Shown here: positions 8,716 through 14,468 of the stretch, piece after piece
Numbering within the stretch: position 1 is the first letter of the stretch
How the letters are laid out: each line of letters starts with the position of its first letter
Assembly (NCBI GenBank): GCA_025465145.1
Contig: JAODNS010000066.1
Location: 1 to 18,043, forward strand
DNA from: Frankiales bacterium
Lineage (GTDB): Bacteria > Actinomycetota > Actinomycetes > Mycobacteriales > SCTD01
Reading direction: 5' to 3'
Length of the DNA stretch: 18,043 bases
Translations under genes and position numbers: made by a program
The notes under the pieces: model-generated
The model's database searches: none
Seen by the model: only the letters and a program-made list of their open reading frames with translations
What the model was told of the DNA's origin: nothing

Positions 8716-9699
8716 ATGCGCGCGCGTACTGCTCTGGCCCTCGCGGCCCTCACCCTCACCGCCGCTGCGTGCGGCTCCTCCTCCTCCGAGGGAGGCGGCT
8801 CCGTCGCCGGCGACACCGCGTCGAAGGCACCTGCGTCGTCGGCCGGCGACGAGCTCGTCGTGCTCGAGGACGACCTGAAGCTGCAGACCGTCGACAACAT
8901 CGTCCCGGTCGTCACCGCGAAGGCGGTCACGCCGGCGCTCGAGGCCGCCCTCGGCAAGGTGACCGCCGCCCTGACGACGGAGACCCTCGTCGGCCTCAAC
9001 CGGCAGGCCGACGTGGAGCGCAAGACGCCGCCAGTCGTCGCGAAGTCGTTCGTCGAGGACAAGGCGCTGTCCGCCGGACTGACCGGCGGCAACGGCAAGC
9101 TCGTCGTCGGGGCGGCCAACTTCAGCGAGAACCAGATCCTCGCGAACGTCTTCGAGCAGGTGCTCGACGCCGCCGGCTTCGACGCGTCGGTGAAGCCGGT
9201 GACCAGCCGCGACGTCTACGGCCCGGCGCTCGAGCGCGGCGAGATCAACGTCATGCCGGAGTACGCCGGGACGCTCACCGAGTACTTCAACAAGAAGGCG
9301 AACGGTCCGAACGCGCCCGCCAGGGCCACCGGCGACCTGACCGTGACGCTGGCCGCGCTGCGCCCGCTGGCGGAGGCGAAGGGCCTGAAGGTGCTCGATC
9401 CGGCCGAGGCGGCCGACCAGAACGCGTTCGCCGTGACGAAGGCGTTCGCCGAGGCGAACTCGCTGACGAAGCTGTCCGACCTCAAGGCGTACAAGGGCGA
9501 CCTCGTGCTCGGCGGACCGCCGGAGTGCCCGACCCGGCCGTTCTGCAAGCCCGGCCTGGAGAAGACGTACGGGCTCACGTTCAGCAACTTCAAGGCGCTC
9601 GACGCCGGTGGCCCGCTGACGAAGACGGCGCTGAAGAAGGGCGAGATCCAGGTCGGCCTCGTCTTCTCGTCGGACGGCTCGCTCAGCGCCCGATCGTGA
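8716..9699 (+). CDS. Quaternary-amine ABC transporter substrate-binding lipoprotein, apparently circularly permuted
   Basis: A 327-residue type II periplasmic-binding-protein of the OsmF/OpuCC class. It has a hydrophobic signal peptide ending TAAAC (lipid-anchoring Cys19) and a Ser/Gly-rich linker. In known members the mature protein begins with a VVGxxNFxE strand and ends with an LEDDxxLxxxxNxxPVV strand plus a terminal helix. Here the order is reversed. Residues 46–118 (LVVLEDDLKLQTVDNIVPVV ... ALTTETLVGLNRQADV) are the usual C-terminal segment. A short SAGLTGGNG linker follows. Residues 128–327 run from KLVVGAANFSENQILANVFE through LGGPPECPTRPFCKPGLEKT and end at VGLVFSSDGSLSARS, just where the usual C-terminal segment would begin. 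No part appears missing. The 3' end overlaps the convergent DUF1684 gene by 17 nt. The start is chosen by AGGAGG 8 nt upstream and by the signal peptide. Confidence 0.9.
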   Translation: MRARTALALAALTLTAAACGSSSSEGGGSVAGDTASKAPASSAGDELVVLEDDLKLQTVDNIVPVVTAKAVTPALEAALGKVTAALTTETLVGLNRQADVERKTPPVVAKSFVEDKALSAGLTGGNGKLVVGAANFSENQILANVFEQVLDAAGFDASVKPVTSRDVYGPALERGEINVMPEYAGTLTEYFNKKANGPNAPARATGDLTVTLAALRPLAEAKGLKVLDPAEAADQNAFAVTKAFAEANSLTKLSDLKAYKGDLVLGGPPECPTRPFCKPGLEKTYGLTFSNFKALDAGGPLTKTALKKGEIQVGLVFSSDGSLSARS

Positions 9700-10249
9700 G
9701 CTCGCCCGCCTCGACCGGCAGGTCCAGCACGTTGCCGGGCGGGGCGAGCGGACAGGCCCACGCCTGGTCGTGCGCGCACGACGGCGCGTACAGGAAGTTG
9801 AGGTCGAGCACGAGCGCGTTGCCGACCTGCCCCAGGTCGGCGCCCTTGACGGTGTCGAGCAGGTAGCGGCCGCCGCCGTACGCCCTCGGACTGCTGTCCT
9901 TCACCGGCAGCCACAGCCCGCCGCCGTACTGCCGGAGCTGCCACAGGTCGAGCGCGCCCCAGGGCGTCGGCAGCACGGCGACCCGGTCGAAGACGACCGT
10001 CCCGTCGCTGCCCGTCGCGACCCGCAGCTCGTACGGCTGGACCGGCTCGGGCGCCACCACCATCCGCCACCGCTCGTCGTACGGCGCGACCTCGAGCGGA
10101 CCGGGGCCGGGCGACTGCGGGTGGCTCGCGAACAGCTCGTCCCGGGTGCGTCGCCAGAGGTCATGAGCCCGCGCCGGGTCCTCATCGGCGCGGACGGCGG
10201 CGTAGAGGTCGGCGACCCGACGCCGCCAGTCGAGCAGGCTGAGGTCCAC
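9683..10249 (-). CDS. DUF1684-family protein
   Basis: A 188-residue soluble protein with the DUF1684 hallmarks. The first third is an LDWRRRVADLYAAVR helix followed by RDELFASHPQSP. A beta-rich core contains LWLPVKDSS and GGGRYLLDTVKGADLG. Near the end comes LVLDLNFLYAPSCAHD followed by WACPLAPPGNVLDLPVEAGE, the family's best-conserved segment (Cys and His residues, function unknown). The GTG at 10249 is preceded by CAGGAT 6 nt upstream, a near match to the leaderless spacing seen elsewhere in the window. Its 3' end overlaps the binding-protein gene tail to tail. No transport or metabolic role can be assigned. Confidence 0.88.
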   Translation of the reverse strand: MDLSLLDWRRRVADLYAAVRADEDPARAHDLWRRTRDELFASHPQSPGPGPLEVAPYDERWRMVVAPEPVQPYELRVATGSDGTVVFDRVAVLPTPWGALDLWQLRQYGGGLWLPVKDSSPRAYGGGRYLLDTVKGADLGQVGNALVLDLNFLYAPSCAHDQAWACPLAPPGNVLDLPVEAGELTIGR

Positions 10250-10255
10250 CGGCGC

Positions 10256-10261
10256 ATCCTG
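10256..10261 (-). promoter_or_regulatory. Weak -10-like hexamer for the DUF1684 gene
   Basis: Read on the minus strand, CAGGAT lies exactly 6 nt before the GTG at 10249. It differs from TANNNT only at the first base. Listed as a weak candidate because the spacing matches the other leaderless-type starts in the window. Confidence 0.25.
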
Positions 10262-10278
10262 CCGCGCCCGCGCCCACT

Positions 10279-10341
10279 CGCGCTGATCAAGGTGCAGCCC
10301 GTCCGCGTGAGCCGGTGCTGAGCGGCACCTTGATCAGCGCG
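10279..10341. repeat. Palindrome-ended intergenic repeat, copy A
   Basis: Perfect 17-bp inverted repeats (10279–10295 and 10325–10341; core TGATCAAGGTGC / GCACCTTGATCA) enclose 29 nt. The 53-bp unit 10284–10336 matches 11255–11307 at 46 of 53 positions in the same orientation. It lies between divergent gene starts, so it is not a transcription terminator in the usual sense. It resembles a REP- or MITE-like dispersed element. Confidence 0.85.
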
Positions 10342-10405
10342 CGGGTTCTGCACAGATCGGGCGGCGCTCGCCCGGCGGAGACCTGCGGGGCCCACGTTGC
10401 TCGGC

Positions 10406-11257
10406 ATGAGCAGCAACCTCCACGGAGTGGTGCTGGCCGACGAGCTCGGCCGCAACGCGACCCGGGCCGCGGCACGTCGAGGCCTCGTCCCGCTGCTGCC
10501 AGGCGCGTACGTCGCGGCCACGCAGCCGATCGACAGCCGCATCCTGGCCGCCGCCGTGACGGCGACCATGGGCGGGCAGTACGCGTTCTGCGGCCCGACG
10601 GCCCTGTGGATGTACGGGCTGGCGACGGAGCCGTCGCGGGTCGGCCTCTGCATCCCGCACCGGACCCGACTGCACCTCGGGCCGCACGTCGACGTGTCCC
10701 GGGTGGCCGCACGTGTGCTGCAGGGTGCGCGGGTCGTCGACGGCCGCGTCCTCGTCCGGCTGGAGGTGGCCGTCGTGCAGGCGGCAGCGGCAGCGCCAGC
10801 AGCAGAGGTGCTCGCCCTCGTCGCCGACGTCCTGCGCCGGCGGCGGACGACTGCGCCGCGGTTGTTGTCGACCTGCGGCCGCGGGCTGTCCGGATCCTCC
10901 GCCGTGCGTGCGGCCCTGGCGCAGCTGACGGGGGCCAGTCTGGACGCCGGGGTCCGCCGGCTTCTTGCGGCGCTGCAGAGGCGCGGCGTCAGTGGCCTGG
11001 AGACGGAGGTGCGCTTCGTCAGTGCGGCCGGGGCGAGTTGCTACGCCGACGTGCTGCACCGGCCGACGATGACCGTGCTGGAGCTGGACGGGTTCGACAG
11101 CCACAGCGAGCTGCAGCGGTTCCGGACGGACCGGAGGCGGGACCGCTGGATGCAGGCGGAGCACGGCGTGCTGACGGTGCGCATCGATCTGGCGGAGGAC
11201 GTCGAGCGGGTGGCCGACGACGTCTTGGTCATCCTGCGGCGCCGGTCTGCTGCGTGA
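10406..11257 (+). CDS. AbiEi-like N-terminal domain plus DUF559/Vsr-like endonuclease-fold protein
   Basis: A 283-residue protein. The N-terminal part (LHGVVLADELGRNATRAAAR, RGLVPLLPGAYVA) resembles the winged-helix domain of AbiEi-type type IV antitoxins. The middle, CGPTALWMYGL and onward, fits the AbiEi/transcriptional-regulator-like family common in actinobacteria. The C-terminal ~90 residues contain a DUF559-like restriction-endonuclease core: a TEVRF glutamate, ADVLHRP aspartate, VLELDGFDSH (ExD) and RDRWMQAEHGVLTVRI. I infer a PD-(D/E)xK-type fold; nuclease activity is unproven. ATG 10406 is preferred over TTG 10397. No AbiEii toxin lies beside it. The gene is bracketed by two palindromic repeats, and its TGA stop is the first three bases of the downstream repeat. 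Confidence 0.78.
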   Translation: MSSNLHGVVLADELGRNATRAAARRGLVPLLPGAYVAATQPIDSRILAAAVTATMGGQYAFCGPTALWMYGLATEPSRVGLCIPHRTRLHLGPHVDVSRVAARVLQGARVVDGRVLVRLEVAVVQAAAAAPAAEVLALVADVLRRRRTTAPRLLSTCGRGLSGSSAVRAALAQLTGASLDAGVRRLLAALQRRGVSGLETEVRFVSAAGASCYADVLHRPTMTVLELDGFDSHSELQRFRTDRRRDRWMQAEHGVLTVRIDLAEDVERVADDVLVILRRRSAA

Positions 11258-11307
11258 TCAAGGTGCAGCCCACACTCGTGCACCGGTGCTGAGCAGCACC
11301 TTGATCA
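11255..11307. repeat. Palindrome-ended intergenic repeat, copy B
   Basis: TGATCAAGGTGC (11255–11266) and its exact complement (11296–11307) bracket 29 nt. The unit is the same length as copy A and 87% identical to it. It provides the stop codon of the upstream gene. Here it sits between convergent genes, where the 12-bp stem could act as a bidirectional terminator. Confidence 0.85.
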
Positions 11308-11361
11308 GCCCGCGGGAGCACGGCGCGGGCAGCTCCTTGATCAGCCCGCGGGAGCACGGCG
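11293..11361. repeat. Two tandem 33-bp repeats, period 36 bp
   Basis: 11293–11325 and 11329–11361 match at 32 of 33 positions. Each contains CCTTGATCAGCCCGCGGGAG. The first overlaps the right arm of palindrome copy B, so the right end of the element has been duplicated. The second copy ends 7 nt before the nuoD-like stop codon. Confidence 0.85.
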
Positions 11362-11367
11362 GGCGGC

Positions 11368-12492
11368 CTACTTGTCGATGTCTCCCACTACGAAGAACAG
11401 CGACGCGAGGACGGGGACGAGGTCGGCGACACGCGTCCCGGGCAGCACCGCCGGCAGCGCGCTCACGTTGTTGAACGACGCCGTCCGCATCGCGAGCCGG
11501 TACGGGGTGCGCTCGCCGCGCGACACCAGGTAGTAGCCCATCGCACCGAGTGGGTTCTCGGTCCAGACGTAGGTGGCGCCCTCCGGCGCGCGGACCGTCT
11601 TGGGCAGCCGGACGTTCACCTCGCCGGCAGGCAGCCGGTCGAGACACTGCTCGGCGAGGTCGAGCGAGCCGTAGACCTGGTCGAGCAGGACGCGGAACCG
11701 CTCCCACGCGTCGCCGCCGGTCCCGAGGACGACCGGCACGTCCAGGTCGCCGTACGCGAGGTACGGGTCGTCCCGGCGCAGGTCCAGGTCCACTCCGGAG
11801 GCGCGGGCCATCGGACCGCTCACCCCGTACGCCAGGGCGACCTCCGCCGGCAGGACGCCGATCCCAGCGGTGCGCGCGCGGAACAGCTCGTCCGTCCGCA
11901 CGACCGGGTCGAGGTCGTCGAGCACCGCCGTCCGCACCTGCGCCAGCACCGCGCGGGCCCGGTCGCTCCAGCCGGCCGGGACGTCGACGAGGAGCCCGCC
12001 GACCCGGTTGAACATGAAGTGGACCCGGCCGCCGGTGGCCTCCTCCATCAGGCCCTGCACGGCCTCCCGCTGGTGCAGCGCGCTGAACGCCGGGCGGTCG
12101 GTCCCGATCTCCAGCGGGAAGGTGCCCAGGAACATCAGCGACGCCAGCACGCGGTTGAGCTCGGCGAGCAGCGTCCGCAGCCACACCGCCCGCGGCGGCA
12201 CCTCCATGCCGAGCATCCGCTCGACGGCCAGCACGATGCCCAGCTCGTTGGAGAACGCGGACAGCCAGTCGTGCCGGTTGGCCAGCACGAGCACCTGCCG
12301 GTAATCCCGTACCTCGAACAGCTTCTCGGCCCCGCGGTGCAGGTAGCCGACCAGCGGCTCGGCCGTGCCGACCCGGTCGCCGTCGAGGGTGAGTGCGAGG
12401 CGCAGCCCGCCGTGCGTGGACGGGTGCAGCGGGCTGAGGTCCAGCACCACATCGGCGTCCGCGGCCGCCGGCCCGATCCCGTACGTGGGCAT
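11368..12492 (-). CDS. nuoD2: NADH-quinone oxidoreductase subunit D, NuoD2-type, orphan copy
   Basis: A 374-residue homologue of the complex I 49-kDa subunit, which forms part of the quinone site in the peripheral arm. It has the LHPSTHGGLRL signature (His27), YLHRGAEKLFE (Arg53), ANRHDWLSAFSNELG, FMFNRVGG, VSGPMARASGVDLDLRRDDP, TENPLGAMGYYLVS and the classic C-terminus FFVVGDIDK, so it is full length. Most NuoD proteins have DY at the quinone-binding Tyr; here it is DW (Trp76). I recall the same in actinobacterial NuoD2 paralogues. No other nuo gene is in the window. The ATG at 12492 has TACGCT 6 nt upstream. A MidA-like methyltransferase lies one gene away. It may serve a partial or alternative complex; whether it joins complex I is unknown. 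Confidence 0.9.
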   Translation of the reverse strand: MPTYGIGPAAADADVVLDLSPLHPSTHGGLRLALTLDGDRVGTAEPLVGYLHRGAEKLFEVRDYRQVLVLANRHDWLSAFSNELGIVLAVERMLGMEVPPRAVWLRTLLAELNRVLASLMFLGTFPLEIGTDRPAFSALHQREAVQGLMEEATGGRVHFMFNRVGGLLVDVPAGWSDRARAVLAQVRTAVLDDLDPVVRTDELFRARTAGIGVLPAEVALAYGVSGPMARASGVDLDLRRDDPYLAYGDLDVPVVLGTGGDAWERFRVLLDQVYGSLDLAEQCLDRLPAGEVNVRLPKTVRAPEGATYVWTENPLGAMGYYLVSRGERTPYRLAMRTASFNNVSALPAVLPGTRVADLVPVLASLFFVVGDIDK

Positions 12493-12498
12493 CGGAGC

Positions 12499-12504
12499 AG
12501 CGTA
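12499..12504 (-). promoter_or_regulatory. -10 hexamer for leaderless nuoD2 transcript
   Basis: On the minus strand TACGCT is followed by exactly 6 nt and then the ATG at 12492. It lies 4 bp from the opposing hexamer of the cupin gene. Confidence 0.55.
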
Positions 12505-12508
12505 GGTC

Positions 12509-12514
12509 TACGGT
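12509..12514 (+). promoter_or_regulatory. -10 hexamer for leaderless cupin transcript
   Basis: TACGGT is followed by exactly 6 nt (CCGCGC) and then the ATG at 12521. There is no Shine-Dalgarno. The whole divergent gap is only 28 bp. Confidence 0.55.
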
Positions 12515-12520
12515 CCGCGC

Positions 12521-12991
12521 ATGAGCGACCTCGGGATCAGCCGGCCGGGCGACCGGCAGAAGCTGCTGTGGGCCGGCGGCACGGTGTTCGACCGCGTCCT
12601 GGGGCCGGAGCACACGCAAGGCGGCCTGGCGCTGCTCGACAACACCAGCGTGCTCGGCGACGCGACGCCGCTGCACCTGCACCGCGGCGAGGCCGAGGTG
12701 TTCTACCTGCTGGAGGGCTCGATGCGCGCCTGGTTCGGCGACGAGGTGCTCGACCTCGAGGCCGGCGGCGCGATCTGGCTCCCGGCGGGGGTGCAGCACG
12801 CGATCCGCACGACGAGCGACACCGCGCGGACGATCACGATCACGGCGCCCGCGGGATTCGCCGACTTCGTGCGTGACGCCGGAGTAGCCGTGGATGGGGA
12901 CGTGCCGTCGACGTGGGAGTTCGACGTCGGCCGCATCATGTCCGCGGCCGGGCAGCACGCCATCGAGATCCTCGGGCCGCCGCCCGCCTAG
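12521..12991 (+). CDS. Cupin-domain protein
   Basis: A 156-residue single cupin barrel. The first cupin motif reads PLHLHRGEAEVFYLLEGSMR at about residues 47–66, with the two His and one Glu metal ligands. The second motif is WLPAGVQHAI, with the third His. The C-terminal tail after the barrel (TAPAGFADFVRDAG ... ILGPPPA) is typical of stand-alone quercetin-dioxygenase-like cupins, often found in secondary or stress metabolism. The substrate is unknown. The gene starts 28 bp from the divergent nuoD2 and ends in a TAG shared, as CTAG at 12988–12991, with the stop of the convergent methyltransferase. Confidence 0.88.
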   Translation: MSDLGISRPGDRQKLLWAGGTVFDRVLGPEHTQGGLALLDNTSVLGDATPLHLHRGEAEVFYLLEGSMRAWFGDEVLDLEAGGAIWLPAGVQHAIRTTSDTARTITITAPAGFADFVRDAGVAVDGDVPSTWEFDVGRIMSAAGQHAIEILGPPPA

Positions 12992-13869
12992 GACGCGCGC
13001 AGCGGGTCGTCGATCCCGACCGGGTGGACGATCCAGCCGAACGCGCCGAGGCCGCGCGGGTCGAGCAGCTCGGCCGCTACGCCCGCCTCGGCGAGCAGCG
13101 CGAGGTAGCCCCGCGGGTCTGTGCCGGCCATCGACCGGTCTGGGCGGACCGACGAGATCCCCAGCAGCGCCAGGGCTTCGAACTGCCGGAGCAGGCGCGA
13201 CCCAGCCGCGCATGACTCGAACGCGACGTGCGCGGTCAGGTCGCACGACCCGTCCGGGACGGGTGCGACCTCGCGTCCGTCGCGGTACCCGGTGAGCGAC
13301 GTCCGCCGGTCCGCGCCGACGTGCCCGTAGTCGACGGCGACGGCCAGCCCGCGCTGCACCCGGGCCACCGCGTCGGCCCAGGCCCGGTCGCGGGTCAGCC
13401 CCACCTCGACGCGGCGCCGGTCCGGCCACCACCGCTCCGTCCACGCCAGCGCTTCGGCCGACGCGGGCGCGCCGAGCCGCTCGGTGCCATCGGGCGCCAC
13501 CTCGACGACGCGGCCGTCGAAGGTGATGTCGAGCGGCACGTTGTCGAGCCACTCGTTGGCGAACAGCAGGCCGGTGAGCGCCGGGCACGGGTCGTGCCGG
13601 TCGACGCCGACGAGCCGCCACCGGGTCGGGACGTCCGGGAGCATCGCGAGCAGCTCACCGCCGCCGGTGCCGACGTCGACGACGTCGAACGGGTCGGGCC
13701 GGCCGAGTGCGTCGTCAACGCGACCGGCGAGCTCGCGGACCGCGCGGGCGAACAGCGGCCCGGCCGTGACAGAGGTGCGGAAGTGGTCGGCCGGCCGCTC
13801 GCGCACGTAGAAGCCGTTCGGTCCGTACAGCGCCTGCTCCATCGCCTCGCGCCAGGGCAGGAAGTCCAC
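12988..13869 (-). CDS. MidA/NDUFAF7-family (DUF185) SAM-dependent methyltransferase
   Basis: A 293-residue class I methyltransferase. The N-terminus PWREAMEQALYGPNGFYVRE, then ADHFRTSVTAGPLFARAV, is the family's entry motif. The SAM loop VVDVGTGGGE lies at about residues 63–72, and FANEWLDNVP at about 103–112 matches the conserved NExLDxxP motif. The C-terminus carries SLTGYRDGREV and DLTAHVAFE (DITAHVDF in relatives). Known members: human NDUFAF7 symmetrically dimethylates Arg85 of NDUFS2, the NuoD homologue; Dictyostelium MidA is needed for complex I. It is somewhat short (usual about 320–400 residues). The GTG at 13869 is one base from the thioesterase start on the other strand. The NuoD2 gene nearby makes it a plausible substrate. 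Confidence 0.85.
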   Translation of the reverse strand: MDFLPWREAMEQALYGPNGFYVRERPADHFRTSVTAGPLFARAVRELAGRVDDALGRPDPFDVVDVGTGGGELLAMLPDVPTRWRLVGVDRHDPCPALTGLLFANEWLDNVPLDITFDGRVVEVAPDGTERLGAPASAEALAWTERWWPDRRRVEVGLTRDRAWADAVARVQRGLAVAVDYGHVGADRRTSLTGYRDGREVAPVPDGSCDLTAHVAFESCAAGSRLLRQFEALALLGISSVRPDRSMAGTDPRGYLALLAEAGVAAELLDPRGLGAFGWIVHPVGIDDPLRAS

Positions 13870-13870
13870 C

Positions 13871-14380
13871 GTGCGAGCATGCCTCGCCGTGGACGAGCAG
13901 CAGCGGCTGGCCCGCTTCGACGACAGCCTGCGCAGCGGGACGCACCTCTGGACGACGCTCGGCTACCGGCGCGTGTCCTGGGGCGACGGGTCCACCGAGG
14001 TGGCGTGGGATGCGACGCCGGAGTACGGCTTCCCGACCAGCTCCGGCAGCGTCATTCAGGGCGGGCTCGTCACAGCGCTGCTCGACGCGGCCATGGGTGG
14101 CGCGTGCTGGACGGTGCTCGACGCGGATCAGGCGTTTCTCACGGCCGACCTGCGGGTGGAGTTCCTCCGGTCCACGCGCCCGGGCACGGTGAGCGCCAAG
14201 GGCACCGTCGTACGGCGCACCCGCCGGGTCGTGTTCTGCGAGGCGCAGCTGTTCGACAGCGAGGGCCTGCTGCTCGCTGCCAGCCGCTGCACGCAGGTTG
14301 TCCTCCCGGCCGGGGGACGCGCCGGTCGGTACGACGAGCCCAAGGGCGACGGCTCGCCGCCCGACGACGCCCGCGGGTGA
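13871..14380 (+). CDS. PaaI-type hotdog thioesterase
   Basis: A 169-residue hotdog-fold protein of the PaaI/YdiI class, which hydrolyses acyl-CoA (often aromatic) thioesters. The central helix region reads SSGSVIQGGLVTALLDAAMG, the family's HGG/QGG-D signature, followed by FLTADLRVEFLRSTRPG and the strand GTVVRRTRRVVFCEAQLFD. The substrate is not predictable. GTG 13871 has AGGAAG 6 nt upstream; GTG 13889 in the same frame is a possible alternative that would separate it from the divergent methyltransferase. A low-complexity tail of about 25 residues (GGRAGRYDEPKGDGSPPDDA) follows the fold. Confidence 0.87.
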   Translation: MRACLAVDEQQRLARFDDSLRSGTHLWTTLGYRRVSWGDGSTEVAWDATPEYGFPTSSGSVIQGGLVTALLDAAMGGACWTVLDADQAFLTADLRVEFLRSTRPGTVSAKGTVVRRTRRVVFCEAQLFDSEGLLLAASRCTQVVLPAGGRAGRYDEPKGDGSPPDDARG

Positions 14381-14418
14381 GGTCGCTCACAACGGAAGGA
14401 AGAGCGCGAGCAGGGCGT

Positions 14419-14424
14419 TACGCT
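14419..14424 (+). promoter_or_regulatory. Candidate -10 hexamer for the pan–nad operon
   Basis: TACGCT (TANNNT) lies in the 88-bp gap before the DUF2520 gene and would give a leader of about 38 nt. A GAGGA Shine-Dalgarno-like stretch is at 14452–14456. No clear -35 is visible. Confidence 0.35.
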
Positions 14425-14468
14425 TCCGCTCGCCTTCGTCCGGTACCCGCCGAGGACTGGAACGTCCC

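Noticed and set aside
8851..9069. Residues 46–118 of the binding protein as a leftover of a second, partly deleted binding protein
   Set aside because: The main body lacks exactly this segment at its own C-terminus, so the protein holds one complete set of parts in a new order rather than one and a fraction copies.
10279..10341. Palindrome copy A as an intrinsic terminator
   Set aside because: It lies between two divergent gene starts and has no T-run, so a terminator would serve no transcript. A repeat element fits better.
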